Made by a program: the position numbers and the translations under genes. Shown here one piece after another: positions 25,522 to 34,226 of a stretch of 64,000 nt of DNA (positions are counted from its first letter, which is position 1; each line of letters opens with the position of its first letter). Origin of the DNA: JBLXBZ01 sp048265185 (GTDB lineage Bacteria; Pseudomonadota; Alphaproteobacteria; Rhizobiales; Stappiaceae). The stretch lies in NCBI GenBank assembly GCA_048265185.1, contig JBLXBZ010000003.1, positions 124,001 to 188,000 on the forward strand, read 5' to 3'. The notes below the pieces were generated by a model, which did not search any database, was not told where the DNA came from, and saw nothing but the letters and a program-made list of their open reading frames with translations.

Positions 25522-26207
25522 AGCCTCAACTCGCGCGTTTTGCGCGTCGATGGGGGGGGCGCATTGCGCTCGCCGCATTGTTGCTGCCTCTGTTTCTCAC
25601 GATTGTTTATTCGGTGGTTCCGGCTGTGAGCACTTTGATGCTCGCACGTTATGCGTCCGGCCTTTGGGTGGACCGTCAGTGGGTGGCCTTTGATCAGATT
25701 TCTCCCAATGTCATGCGTTCTGTTATCGCCTCGGAGGATGGGAAGTTTTGCGATCACAACGGTGTCGACTGGTTCGCCTTGCGCGATCAGGTTGAGGCGT
25801 TGAGCGATGGCGAGGAAGCGCGCGGCGCGTCGACCTTGACCATGCAGGTGGCGAAAAACCTTTTCCTGTGGCCCAGTCGCAGTTATGTGCGCAAAGGGCT
25901 GGAGATACCTTTGGCGCTTATGCTTGACGCGGTTTTGACCAAGCGCCGAATTCTTGAGATCTATTTGAACATCGCCGAATGGGGCGAGGGAATTTTTGGA
26001 ATCGAGGCGGCCGCCCAGGCCTGGTTTGGCAAGACCGCAAAGGAGCTGGGGTCGGTGGAGGCCGCGCGGCTGGCGACTGCTTTGCCGAATCCCCTTGTTC
26101 GCAACCCCGCAAAGCCGGGACGTAAACACCAGTATTTGTCTCGAATTAACCGCAACCGGGCGGCGGAGATTGATCCGCATGCGCAGTGCGTGCTTGCGTC
26201 AAGATAG
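25518..26207 (+). CDS. mtgA: Monofunctional biosynthetic peptidoglycan transglycosylase
   Basis: A 229-residue glycosyltransferase-51 enzyme polymerising lipid II at the inner membrane. One N-terminal anchor helix (about residues 15-37) is followed by the GT51 motifs: ASEDGKFCDHNGVDW with the catalytic glutamate, GASTLTMQVAKNLFLW, and KRRILEIYLNIAEWG with the second glutamate. There is no transpeptidase domain. ATG 25518 has GGAG 8 bases upstream and overlaps the end of the OxyR-like gene. Confidence 0.93.
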   Translation: MKPQLARFARRWGGRIALAALLLPLFLTIVYSVVPAVSTLMLARYASGLWVDRQWVAFDQISPNVMRSVIASEDGKFCDHNGVDWFALRDQVEALSDGEEARGASTLTMQVAKNLFLWPSRSYVRKGLEIPLALMLDAVLTKRRILEIYLNIAEWGEGIFGIEAAAQAWFGKTAKELGSVEAARLATALPNPLVRNPAKPGRKHQYLSRINRNRAAEIDPHAQCVLASR

Positions 26208-26351
26208 GCTTATGTGAAATATTTTCCAAATTGGGCTGGCAAAAAGCCGATATTACCTGTATACAGCCGCAATTCTTACACACCGTGTGACACCACGCCC
26301 CGGGCAAACCGGTCTGGGGTCGGCGGATTATGGACGACGGAGAAAACTAAA

Positions 26352-26537
26352 ATGGCCGTTCCAAAGAGAAAAACCTCGCGCATGAAGCGCGGTTTTCGCC
26401 GTTCTGCGGACGCTCTGAAGCAGCCGACATATGTTGAAGACAAGGATTCGGGCGAATTGCGCCGTCCGCATCACGTTGATCTGAAAACCGGCATGTATCG
26501 GGGTCGTCAGATTCTTCAGCCTAAAGCTGACGCCTGA
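26352..26537 (+). CDS. rpmF: 50S ribosomal protein L32
   Basis: A 61-residue basic ribosomal protein with the standard opening MAVPKRKTSRMKRGFRR and the LRRPHHVDLKTGMYRGRQ region typical of alphaproteobacterial L32. GGAGAAA precedes the ATG. It is preceded by mtgA and followed by an intrinsic terminator. The usual plsX partner is absent. Confidence 0.96.
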   Translation: MAVPKRKTSRMKRGFRRSADALKQPTYVEDKDSGELRRPHHVDLKTGMYRGRQILQPKADA

Positions 26538-26615
26538 GTTTCCGAAGCATTTTTTCGCGATATGATTTCATCTCGCAAGGAAAATATGCTTGAGAACGTG
26601 AATTACGAAAATCTG

Positions 26616-26647
26616 AAAAGGTCGGCCTTGTTTTGGTCGGCCTTTTT
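26616..26647 (+). terminator. Intrinsic terminator after rpmF
   Basis: AAAAGGTCGGCC pairs with GGTCGGCCTTTT over 12 positions including two G-U pairs, with a 7-base loop and ending in a TTTTT run on the plus strand. At DNA level it looks like a direct repeat of GGTCGGCC, but the RNA folds well. Confidence 0.7.
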
Positions 26648-26805
26648 GTCGTGACTATTTGGGCAGTTACGATTGGGGTGAGCGTCAGATTGGGCTTTGT
26701 CGGCGTTTGCAGTTAATGTATGATCGCCGTCGATTGCGTACGGCTGAAGCTGTCGTGGTGGGGAAATGCCGTGAGCGTTGACCAAAGGTTGAGACGATTT
26801 TCATT

Positions 26806-27231
26806 ATGCCATTGATTACTTCAATTCCGCTCACGCTTGCGCCGTTGTTGATTTTCAACATCATGGCGTTTGGCGTTCTGGGAACCGTTCCCGGCGACCC
26901 ATGGGTGGCCACCGTCTTTACTGTGGAGCTGGTTTCCGGAGCGCGTTTCACGCTCATCCTTGGCGATTTGATGGTGCTTGCCGGTTTAGTGCTGTTATTC
27001 GTCGAAATCTTGAAAGCGACTCGAATAGGGGTCGTCGCCTTGACGGATCATATCCTTTCAACGCTTGTTTTCATTGTTTATCTGGTTGAGTTTCTATCTG
27101 TGCGCGAGGCGGCGCATTCGGTGTTTTTCATGTTGATGGCCATATCGCTGATCGACGTCGTCGCCGGCTTCAGCATTTCCCTGTCCGGCGCGCGGCGCGA
27201 CATGACCTTTGGACCGGGCGACCGGTTTTAA
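26806..27231 (+). CDS. Small integral membrane protein, conserved hypothetical
   Basis: A 141-residue, very hydrophobic protein with four predicted membrane helices at about residues 5-27, 48-67, 77-98 and 103-124. Function is not recognised. The C-terminus is short and charged (SGARRDMTFGPGDRF). There are no cysteines or obvious catalytic residues. The ribosome site is weak, so the exact start is uncertain. It stands alone between rpmF and the convergent bd oxidase genes. Confidence 0.72.
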   Translation: MPLITSIPLTLAPLLIFNIMAFGVLGTVPGDPWVATVFTVELVSGARFTLILGDLMVLAGLVLLFVEILKATRIGVVALTDHILSTLVFIVYLVEFLSVREAAHSVFFMLMAISLIDVVAGFSISLSGARRDMTFGPGDRF

Positions 27232-27270
27232 GTGCTCGCCCGCTCTATGGTTCTTCTAAAAGATATCCTG

Positions 27271-27296
27271 CGCCCACCCGTTGTTATGGGTTGGCG
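27271..27296. terminator. Stem-loop between convergent genes
   Basis: CGCCCACCC pairs with GGGTTGGCG (8 of 9 positions) around an 8-base loop, followed by ATTT on the plus strand, just before the end of the DUF2474 gene. Confidence 0.5.
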
Positions 27297-27300
27297 ATTT

Positions 27301-27426
27301 CTAAAGAATCGCGAGCCGGATCAGGTAGGAAATTGCGGAGATGGTCAATAACCCCGCAAGCCATAGTCCAGCGAACCATAGCAGGCGGGATTTTGTCGAG
27401 CCGGGCTCGGGAGCTTGGTCGCTCAT
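27301..27426 (-). CDS. DUF2474 small subunit of cytochrome bd-type (CIO) oxidase, 41 residues
   Basis: This short gene reads MSDQAPEPGSTKSRLLWFAG in its first half and continues with one membrane helix through LWLAGLLTISAISYLIRLA to a TAG stop at 27301. One transmembrane span with an arginine before and after it and the position directly after cydB match the DUF2474 family, the CydX-like subunit of cyanide-insensitive oxidases. The start overlaps the cydB stop by one base (TAATG), so translation is coupled. Confidence 0.82.
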   Translation of the reverse strand: MSDQAPEPGSTKSRLLWFAGLWLAGLLTISAISYLIRLAIL

Positions 27427-28433
27427 TAATGATAGCTCTCCCCGGGGCGCACCTTGCCACGGAATATCCAATAGGCGTAGCCCGTGTAGGCGGCGATCAT
27501 CGGCAAGAGAACGACGGCGCCGACCAGAAGGAATTTCAGGCTGGCTTCGGGGGCGGCCGCTTCCCAGATCGTATATTGATGTGGCACGATATAGGGAAAC
27601 AAGCTGACTCCAAGCCCGATGTAGGACAGCAGAAACAGCCCAAGGGTGTAAAGGAACGGCGCGCCGTCTCGGGCGCCTTTGAGGCTGGTGAACAGCCCGA
27701 ACGCCAACAGAAGCACGAGAAGCGGCACGGGAACGGCGAATAAAGCTTCTGGAAAGCTAAACCAACGCTCCGCCATGGAGGGGTGCAAAAACGGCGTCCA
27801 AAGGCTCACTGCTCCGATGACGCACAGCATGGCGACGCCCAGGCGGCGGGCTTTTTCCCGGAAAAATTCTTGCATGGGACCTTCGGTTTTCCAGATGAGC
27901 CAGGTGGCGCCCAGAAGAGCGTAGCCCACCAAAAGAGAGAAGCCCGTCAGGACCGTGAATGGCGACAACCAGTCGAACCAGCCGCCGGCGTAGCCGCGGT
28001 TTTCCACCGCGATGCCCTGAACGACGGCGCCCAGAGCGACCCCTTGGGAAAATGTGGCCACGGCGGACCCAAGAAAGAAGCAGATGTCCCAGACGCGTCG
28101 GTTGCGCTCTTCCGCTTTGAAGCGGAATTCGAAGACGACGCCGCGAAAAATCAACCCCATGAGCATGGCGATAATTGGGGCGTAGAGCGCAGGCATGAGC
28201 GTGGCGTAGGCCAGCGGAAAGACGGCGAGCAAGCCGCCGCCGCCTAAAATAAGCCAAGTCTCGTTACCGTCCCAAACGGGAGCGATGGAGTTCATCATCA
28301 AGGTGCGCTCGGTTTCCGTGCGCGCGGTTGGAAACAGGATTCCGATGCCCAGATCAAATCCGTCAAGAACCACATAGGCGAAAATGGCGACGGCGATTAG
28401 CAGCGCCCAGATAAGAGCATAGTCGATTTCCAT
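27426..28433 (-). CDS. cydB: Cytochrome bd ubiquinol oxidase subunit II
   Basis: A 335-residue membrane protein with about eight to nine helices. The N-terminus has the CydB block VVLDGFDLGIGILFP and the NSIAPVWDGNETWLILGGGG motif at about residues 48-67, both diagnostic. It pairs with CydA in the inner membrane to form the quinol-oxidising terminal oxidase. It lies five bases downstream of cydA and is followed by the coupled DUF2474 gene, which places it in the CIO group. Confidence 0.94.
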   Translation of the reverse strand: MEIDYALIWALLIAVAIFAYVVLDGFDLGIGILFPTARTETERTLMMNSIAPVWDGNETWLILGGGGLLAVFPLAYATLMPALYAPIIAMLMGLIFRGVVFEFRFKAEERNRRVWDICFFLGSAVATFSQGVALGAVVQGIAVENRGYAGGWFDWLSPFTVLTGFSLLVGYALLGATWLIWKTEGPMQEFFREKARRLGVAMLCVIGAVSLWTPFLHPSMAERWFSFPEALFAVPVPLLVLLLAFGLFTSLKGARDGAPFLYTLGLFLLSYIGLGVSLFPYIVPHQYTIWEAAAPEASLKFLLVGAVVLLPMIAAYTGYAYWIFRGKVRPGESYH

Positions 28434-28438
28434 GACGC

Positions 28439-29845
28439 TTACTCCGTGGGATTAATGGTGCGAGACGGTGAAATGGCGGGGGCCGGCGTGATCCCGGCCG
28501 CGCGCGTGGGCTGCCCGGTTTCGATTTCCGGCGCGCCGTCCGGGGTTTGAGCCATGGCTTTGAGGATGTAAAGGATGCCGATGCCGAAAACGATGAAATA
28601 GACGACGATAAAGACCAGCAGCGACGTGCCGACGGCGGAGGCGTCAATGGGCGAGGCCGAATGCTCCGTTCGCAGCAGCCCGTAGACCGTATAGGGCTGA
28701 CGTCCAACTTCAGTGGTTATCCAGCCTGCGAGAACGGCGATGAAGCCGGAGGGGCCCATGGCGACGACGGCTTTATGCAACAGGCGCGAGTCGTAAAGCG
28801 ATCCGCGCCAGCGCATGGCCAGGCTCCATAATCCTACGGTGAACATCAAAAGACCCATCCCCACCATGATCCGGAAAGTGAAGAAAATGATGGTGGCGTT
28901 GGGCCAGTCCTCCCGGGGGAACTCGTTCAGTCCCGGAACGACGCCGTCCAGAGAGTGGGTTAAAATCAAGCTGCCCAGATAAGGGAGTTCGATTTTATAG
29001 AGCGTCTCCGCCTTCTCCATGTCGGGAATGCCGAATAAGAGCAGCGGCGCTTCGCGTTCGGGCTCGAAGTGTCCCTCAATGGCCGCGATTTTCGCCGGCT
29101 GATGCGCCAGCGTGTTCAGCCCATGCTGATCTCCGGCGAGCATTTGAATGGGAGCGATGATCGCCGCCATCCACATGGCCATGGAAAACATGACGCGGGC
29201 GATAGGGTTGGTTTTGTCCTTGAGCAAATGCCACGCTCCCACCGCGCCGACGACGAAAGAGGTCGTCAGATAAGCGGCGAGCATCATATGAACGAAACGA
29301 TAGGGGAAGGAAGGATTGAAGATGATTTCAAGCCAGTTTTCGGGGACGAATTGCCCGGCGTCGCTGATCGAGAACCCGGCGGGGGTCTGCATCCAGCTGT
29401 TGGCGGAAAGAATCCAGAAACCTGACATGGCGGTTCCCAGCGCCACGGTTCCCGTGGCCAGGAAGTGCAGTTTCCGGCCAACCCTGTTCATGCCGAACAA
29501 CATGACGCCAAGAAAGCCGGCTTCGAGGAAGAAGGCCGTCATGATTTCATAGCCGATCAGCGGCCCTATGACAGGGCCCACCTTGTCGGAGAACACCGCC
29601 CAGTTCGTGCCGAACTGATAGGTCATCACGACCCCGGATACGACGCCCATTCCGAAGGTGATGGCGAAAATTTTTATCCAATACTTATAAGCGCGCAGAT
29701 AGACGTCTTTGGCGGTCTTGAGCCAGAGCCCCTCCAGGACGAACAGATAGCTCGCCAAACCGATGGTGAAGGAGGGAAATATGATGTGAAAGGATACGGT
29801 GAAGGCAAACTGGAACCTCGCCAGATCTATAGCCAGACTGTCCAT
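28439..29845 (-). CDS. cydA: Cytochrome bd ubiquinol oxidase subunit I, short Q-loop (CIO) type
   Basis: A 468-residue subunit carrying hemes b558, b595 and d. The N-terminal heme ligand region is FTVSFHIIFPSFTIGL near residue 20, and the second axial histidine region is FVHMMLAAYLTTSFVVGA near 190. The quinol-binding Q-loop is short compared with E. coli CydA, as in cyanide-insensitive oxidases; GDQHGLNTLAHQPAKIAAIE is in place. ATG 29845 is favoured by GGAG 7 bases upstream. No FNR-type dyad was seen upstream. High-affinity oxygen use at low oxygen or with respiratory inhibitors is the known family role. Confidence 0.93.
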   Translation of the reverse strand: MDSLAIDLARFQFAFTVSFHIIFPSFTIGLASYLFVLEGLWLKTAKDVYLRAYKYWIKIFAITFGMGVVSGVVMTYQFGTNWAVFSDKVGPVIGPLIGYEIMTAFFLEAGFLGVMLFGMNRVGRKLHFLATGTVALGTAMSGFWILSANSWMQTPAGFSISDAGQFVPENWLEIIFNPSFPYRFVHMMLAAYLTTSFVVGAVGAWHLLKDKTNPIARVMFSMAMWMAAIIAPIQMLAGDQHGLNTLAHQPAKIAAIEGHFEPEREAPLLLFGIPDMEKAETLYKIELPYLGSLILTHSLDGVVPGLNEFPREDWPNATIIFFTFRIMVGMGLLMFTVGLWSLAMRWRGSLYDSRLLHKAVVAMGPSGFIAVLAGWITTEVGRQPYTVYGLLRTEHSASPIDASAVGTSLLVFIVVYFIVFGIGILYILKAMAQTPDGAPEIETGQPTRAAGITPAPAISPSRTINPTE

Positions 29846-29973
29846 CAATATACTCCGTTTGCGCTTATCTGCGTTTAAATCTAGCGGTTCAGAAAACTAT
29901 ACTTCATTGGTTTTTTTTAAGAAACAGCAACGTTGAATTTTTTATTCGTCAATACGGGGTTTGCTTTCACCAC

Positions 29974-30930
29974 TCAGACGGATCCGATGAATATCCCCGC
30001 GCCGAGAACGAGAAGGCCGCCGAGAACCACTTGTATGACGGCGGAGTGAAACGCCGTCTCCATGTAGCGCCAGCGAATCCAGGCGATGGCGAGCAGCTCG
30101 ATCGCCACCACGACCGCCGCCACGATGGTCGCCGTCCAGAAGTCGGTGATCAGATAGGGCAGCGTGTGTCCGAGACCGCCGAGAGCGGTCATGAGGCCGC
30201 AGACGATCCCGCGCAGAGTGGGGGAGCCGCGTCCGGTGATGGCGCCGTCGTCCGAAAGCGCCTCCGTCAGTCCCATTGAGATCCCGGCGCCGATGGAGGC
30301 GGCCAGACCGACCACGAATGCGTCCCACGAACGCCCGGTGGCGAAGGCGGCGGCGAAAATTGGCGCGAGGGTGGAGACGGAGCCGTCGATCAGCCCCGCC
30401 AGTCCCGGTTGCACCACTTGCAGCACAAACACGCGTTTGGCGGTTGAGCGTTCTTCATCGGCGGCGGGGGACGCCTCCACGGCGTTCTCAAGCGCTTCCG
30501 CGGTGGCCTCGTGCTTTTTTTCGCTCTCAGCGAGATCCGCCAGCAATTTGCGCACATCCACGTCGCGCGCCTGTTCCGCCGCCTTAGCGTAGAAGCTCGC
30601 CGCCTCATACTCCATTACGGAGGCTTGGCGGCGGATGGCGTCGATCCGCAAGCCGTCCATCAGCCAGATGGGGCGTCGCTTGAGAAAGCCTTTAACGTCC
30701 TGACGGGTGATATAAGGAAGATGGTCGCCGAATTTTCGTTCATACAGCTCAAGCAGCATATGGCGATGTTTTTGCTCTTCATGCGCCATTTTCTCAAATA
30801 TTTGGGCCGACGCAGGGTATTCGGCGTGCAGGCGATTGGAAAATTCGAGGTAAATGCGAGAATCTTCCTCTTCGCTAGAGATTGCGAGAGCAAGAATTTC
30901 AGCTTCGGAAAGGTCGATAAGGCGTTTCAT
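29974..30930 (-). CDS. mbfA: Membrane-bound ferritin MbfA (rubrerythrin/ferritin-VIT1 fusion)
   Basis: A 318-residue fusion. Residues 1-145 are a di-iron four-helix ferritin-like domain with EEEDSRIYLEF, EKMAHEEQKHRHML and MEYEAASFYAKAAEQA supplying the iron ligands, and ESEKKHEATAEAL. Residues about 165-318 form a VIT1-type membrane transporter with several helices. In Bradyrhizobium and Agrobacterium MbfA exports iron and protects against iron-dependent peroxide stress under Irr control. A convincing iron control element was not found upstream. It is the third peroxide or iron-stress locus in this window. Confidence 0.9.
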   Translation of the reverse strand: MKRLIDLSEAEILALAISSEEEDSRIYLEFSNRLHAEYPASAQIFEKMAHEEQKHRHMLLELYERKFGDHLPYITRQDVKGFLKRRPIWLMDGLRIDAIRRQASVMEYEAASFYAKAAEQARDVDVRKLLADLAESEKKHEATAEALENAVEASPAADEERSTAKRVFVLQVVQPGLAGLIDGSVSTLAPIFAAAFATGRSWDAFVVGLAASIGAGISMGLTEALSDDGAITGRGSPTLRGIVCGLMTALGGLGHTLPYLITDFWTATIVAAVVVAIELLAIAWIRWRYMETAFHSAVIQVVLGGLLVLGAGIFIGSV

Positions 30931-31285
30931 AAGCGAGACCAGATCTAGATGGAGTGCGAGCCGTGCAGTAGATGGGCTAAAAGCGTCGGTGTGAGCTTTG
31001 GCCGGCGCGTAATCATATATGTGTATAATAAAGCACGACCACAGTTTCGCAAATATGACATCTTGCTCGTGATCTGGGTTTATTATGCGCCTTATTTTAT
31101 TGAACTTTCTGGAAGCTATTGCGATTTATAAACAATTGATTAAAATTTACGTAAAAGTTCGAATCGCTTGTGGATTAGGGCCTTGGTTGCTCTAAGTATA
31201 GGTTGATTGTCGACTTCTCTACAAAGTTGTGCTTGGTGAATATTTTAAGTTATGCGAGTAATCTTGATTTATTAAGGGGCGTGAG
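30931..31285. other. Intergenic region upstream of mbfA, AT-rich, no gene seen
   Basis: No convincing ORF or RNA gene. It must hold the divergent promoters for mbfA and for the small gene at 31286. The minus-strand candidate promoter is listed separately. No Irr- or Fur-like dyad could be recognised by eye. Confidence 0.6.
31025..31052 (-). promoter_or_regulatory. Candidate sigma-70 type promoter for mbfA
   Basis: On the minus strand TTGCGA, a 16-base spacer, then TATTAT, 95 bases upstream of the mbfA start. It matches the -35 at 4 of 6 and the -10 at 5 of 6 positions. Confidence 0.38.
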
Positions 31286-31579
31286 ATGAAAGCGACGCGA
31301 TTTGCAAAGCCGACGCTGGACGCTTCTCTGCGCTTCGCCGAGCAGCATGTGGGAGAAATTCTTCATACTCCTCGTTCCCCTGATGGGGGCGTTTATCGGT
31401 TTATCGTTCGCAACGCCGGTCGTTTTGGCGATGGCGCGCGCAGCAGCGCCACGTCGGAAATTCTCGCCTACACGCGCCGTGAGGCGGAGTTGAAGCGCTT
31501 GCATGCGGTGGCGGTCAATATAGCGCGCTATCTTGAAGAGAGAATTCAGCTTGAGGAAACGGGGAGGGGAGAGCCTTGA
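31286..31579 (+). CDS. Hypothetical protein, 97 residues
   Basis: Function not recognised. A soluble, mixed-charge protein with a predicted C-terminal helix (TRREAELKRLHAVAVNIARY). No signal peptide. AGGGG with a 6-base spacer supports ATG 31286. An opposite-strand ORF of 170 codons covers the same bases but lacks such a site, so the plus-strand reading is preferred. A weak hairpin follows at about 31602-31622. Confidence 0.62.
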   Translation: MKATRFAKPTLDASLRFAEQHVGEILHTPRSPDGGVYRFIVRNAGRFGDGARSSATSEILAYTRREAELKRLHAVAVNIARYLEERIQLEETGRGEP

Positions 31580-31891
31580 TCCGGGGCGTTCGAACGGTTT
31601 AAGAGCCGCCGATAGTGGCTTTCTGATCGAAAGGAGCGCTTTTTCGCGGCCCATTTCGGCTCTTTGAAACGGCTCTCTGCCGGCTTTGTGTTTTTGGCGC
31701 ATTAGAGCTATGCGATAAATGACGGGATTGGTTTGCGTGATCAAGTTGACGCTGAGGGCCATGGGGCTTAAAAGAACCCCTTACGCACCCGGTAAATGGG
31801 CCTGGATGGTGGCTTTGATCGGGTAAATTGGCGCATGACGATATTATACTGATATTTGTCGTGAAAACTTGTTTTCCCTGAAAGATCACTA
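31580..31891. other. Intergenic region before the DEAD-box helicase, no gene seen
   Basis: Starts with a weak stem-loop (AGAGCC/GGCTTT at 31602-31622) that may end the preceding transcript. The rest presumably contains the leader of the helicase gene; long leaders are common for cold-inducible DEAD-box genes, but no specific element was identified. A small GGGG/CCCC hairpin is visible near 31763. Confidence 0.5.
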
Positions 31892-33772
31892 ATGACCTTA
31901 TTTGACGGGGCCGTACCGGCTCTCTCCGCCGCGCTCACCAAACGCGGCTATGAAAAATTAACGCCCGTGCAATCTTCGGTTCTTGAGCCTGAAGCGGCTG
32001 ACATTGATTTGTTGGTGTCGGCGCAAACGGGTTCCGGCAAAACCGTCGCTTTCGGGCTGGCCATGGCGTCAACCCTGTTGGAGGGCGCTGAGCGCTTTCC
32101 TCGCGCCGAAGCGCCTCTTGCTCTTGTGATCGCGCCCACCCGGGAGCTTGCGCTTCAGGTGAAGCGGGAGCTTGAGTGGCTCTATGAAGAGACGGGGGCC
32201 AAAACTGTATCCTGCGTGGGCGGCATGGAGATGCGCGTCGAGCGGCGCGCCTTGTCTGGCGGCGCTCATATCGTGGTGGGAACGCCGGGGCGTTTGCGCG
32301 ATCATATCGAGCGCGGCTCGCTTGATCTTTCTTCTTTGCGCGTGGTCATTTTGGACGAAGCCGATGAAATGCTGGATCTCGGCTTTAGAGAAGATCTGGA
32401 GTTCATTTTGGACGCGGCGCCGGAAACCCGCCGCACGCTGATGTTTTCCGCGACGGTTCCCCGTCCGATCGCCATGCTGGCGAAACGATACCAACGAGAC
32501 GCGTTGCGCATTTCGACGGTGGAGGACCGTGAGCCTCACGGGGATATTGAATATCGCGCCTATGCGACGGCGCCGGCGGACCGTGAAAATGTGATCATTA
32601 ATGTTTTGCGTTATTATGAAGCGCAGAACAGTATTGTTTTCTGCGGGACGCGAGAGATGGTCAAACGTCTCACAAGCCGTCTCGCCAATCGCGGCTTTTC
32701 TGTCGTGGCTCTGTCGGGTGAATTGAGCCAAAACGAGCGCAGCCATGCATTGCAGGCTATGCGCGATGGTCGCGCCCGTGTTTGCGTCGCCACCGACGTG
32801 GCCGCCCGCGGTATTGATCTTCCCAATCTGGATTTGGTTATTCATGCGGATTTGCCCACCGGCAAGGCGACGATGTTGCACCGAAGCGGCAGGACCGGAC
32901 GTGCGGGCCGAAAAGGCGTTAGCGCTTTGGTTGTCCCGTACACGCGTCGGCGCGCGGCCGAGCGTCTGATAGGTTCCGCAGGCCTTTCCGCTGAATGGGC
33001 GGCGCCGCCCACGACCACCGAAATCGTCGCTCGCGACCGCGAGCGGCTGCTGGCTGATCCAATGTTGACGCGCGCGCCCGATGAAGGCGAGCTGGAGTCG
33101 GCGCGTGAACTTCTGGAGAAGTTCAGCGCGGAGCAGATCGCCGCAGCCTATTTGCGTGACCAGCAGGCGCGTCATCCGGTTCCGGAGGAGTTGATTGAAG
33201 TTTCGCCTTCGCAGTTGCAATCCTCTTCTTCTTATTCCGCGGATGGTCCGCGTAAGGAGCGTCGGGATTTTGAAGGCGGGGTCTGGTTTAAAGTTTCGCT
33301 CGGGCGCAAGCATCGCGCTGAGCCGCGTTGGCTTTTGCCGATGATCTGCCGCGCCGGTCATGTGACCAAGCGTGACGTTGGTTCTATTCGTATTGTCGAA
33401 AATGAAACCCGCTTTGAGATAGCGCCGCAGCACGCCAAACGCTTTATTGAGACGATTGAGACCAATGGCACGGGTGAGAAATCGGTGACGATCACCCGCT
33501 TTGACGGCGATCCCAATGACGATGCGGGCGGACGTCGCGGCGCGGGGCGTAAGGGATACGGCCGTTCCGGCGGCGATCCCGGCGAAAGAAGCCGCGGCGC
33601 TTCTTCTGGTCCGTCAGGTGGAAAAACAGCGCGGTTTGCTGGCAAAAAACCTTTCAAACGTGAAGGCGGCGGCGAAGGCGGCTACAAGGGTTCAAGATCC
33701 AAAGACGCCGGTTCCGTAGACGCCGGTCCAAACCGAGGATCGACCTCAAAAGGTAAACGCAAACCTTCCTGA
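31892..33772 (+). CDS. deaD: DEAD-box RNA helicase with C-terminal DbpA-type RNA-binding domain
   Basis: A 626-residue ATP-dependent RNA helicase. Visible motifs: Q motif region KRGYEKLTPVQSSVL, motif I AQTGSGKT near residue 47, PTRELALQ, VVILDEADEMLDLGF, FSATVPRP and HRSGRTGRAGRKG near 330. Residues about 460-525 (GVWFKVSLGRK to ETIET) look like the DbpA RRM-type domain. The tail beyond 535 is rich in glycine, arginine and lysine, as in ribosome-assembly and cold-shock helicases. The precise paralogue name (csdA/deaD or dbpA-like) is uncertain. It stands as a single gene. Confidence 0.9.
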   Translation: MTLFDGAVPALSAALTKRGYEKLTPVQSSVLEPEAADIDLLVSAQTGSGKTVAFGLAMASTLLEGAERFPRAEAPLALVIAPTRELALQVKRELEWLYEETGAKTVSCVGGMEMRVERRALSGGAHIVVGTPGRLRDHIERGSLDLSSLRVVILDEADEMLDLGFREDLEFILDAAPETRRTLMFSATVPRPIAMLAKRYQRDALRISTVEDREPHGDIEYRAYATAPADRENVIINVLRYYEAQNSIVFCGTREMVKRLTSRLANRGFSVVALSGELSQNERSHALQAMRDGRARVCVATDVAARGIDLPNLDLVIHADLPTGKATMLHRSGRTGRAGRKGVSALVVPYTRRRAAERLIGSAGLSAEWAAPPTTTEIVARDRERLLADPMLTRAPDEGELESARELLEKFSAEQIAAAYLRDQQARHPVPEELIEVSPSQLQSSSSYSADGPRKERRDFEGGVWFKVSLGRKHRAEPRWLLPMICRAGHVTKRDVGSIRIVENETRFEIAPQHAKRFIETIETNGTGEKSVTITRFDGDPNDDAGGRRGAGRKGYGRSGGDPGERSRGASSGPSGGKTARFAGKKPFKREGGGEGGYKGSRSKDAGSVDAGPNRGSTSKGKRKPS

Positions 33773-33792
33773 CATATCATTGTATCGACCTT

Positions 33793-33811
33793 CGCCGCCG
33801 AAGAGGCGGCG
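33793..33811. terminator. GC hairpin between convergent helicase and ychJ
   Basis: CGCCGCC/GGCGGCG perfect 7-bp stem with a GAAGA loop. It is placed in the 43-base gap between two convergent stops. It lacks a U-tract. Confidence 0.4.
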
Positions 33812-33815
33812 GGGG

Positions 33816-34226
33816 TCATGGCCGCTCTTCCAGCGCTTTTACATAATACCACCGACCGGATTTTTTACGGAAAAGGGAGAGCTCTCGGTGAGCGTGCAAC
33901 TGGCCCATGGAAAGATAGTGGGCGGTGAAGAGCACGTAGCCGCGCAGGTCCCCGGCTTCCCCCTTGTCGCAGTGATGAATTTCCAACCGCGTCCAGTGAT
34001 TGGCGGCCGCCCAAGCGGCTACGGCGGCATAGTCGAAAGTCTTTTGTTCGCGCGGTAAAAGACTGTCGCGAAGATAGTCGATTTCCCCGATGGCGTAGGC
34101 CGTGAAACGCGATCTCATCAATTGTTCGGCGCGTTCTGGCGCCGCGTTTCCCTGGATGAAAGCCTCGCAGCATTGTGTGAAGCCCCGGTTTGATCCGCAA
34201 GGGCAGGCCATCTCGTTCAAGCGCAT
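33816..34226 (-). CDS. ychJ: YchJ family protein with SEC-C zinc motif
   Basis: A 136-residue protein. The N-terminal SEC-C type metal-binding motif is CPCGSNRGFTQCCEAFI at about residues 8-24. The YchJ domain follows, with ERAEQLMRSRFTAYAIGEIDYLRDSL split over residues 31-57 and a C-terminal RKKSGRWYYVKAL. The fold is related to NTF2-like or SnoaL-type barrels; the function is unknown. It is transcribed toward the helicase. Confidence 0.86.
   Translation of the reverse strand: MRLNEMACPCGSNRGFTQCCEAFIQGNAAPERAEQLMRSRFTAYAIGEIDYLRDSLLPREQKTFDYAAVAAWAAANHWTRLEIHHCDKGEAGDLRGYVLFTAHYLSMGQLHAHRELSLFRKKSGRWYYVKALEERP

Noticed and set aside
26621..26642. Direct repeat of GGTCGGCC as a regulatory repeat
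   Set aside because: Better explained as the two arms of a G-U-containing intrinsic terminator after rpmF.
30931..31285. Irr or Fur box upstream of mbfA
   Set aside because: No convincing dyad could be found by eye; not claimed.
31250..31762. 170-codon minus-strand ORF over the small gene at 31286
   Set aside because: The plus-strand frame has a good Shine-Dalgarno and balanced composition; the minus frame has none and no family resemblance.
32069..33433. 454-codon minus-strand ORF in the DEAD-box helicase
   Set aside because: Shadow of a well-defined helicase; its product is rich in Arg, His and Gln with no domain.
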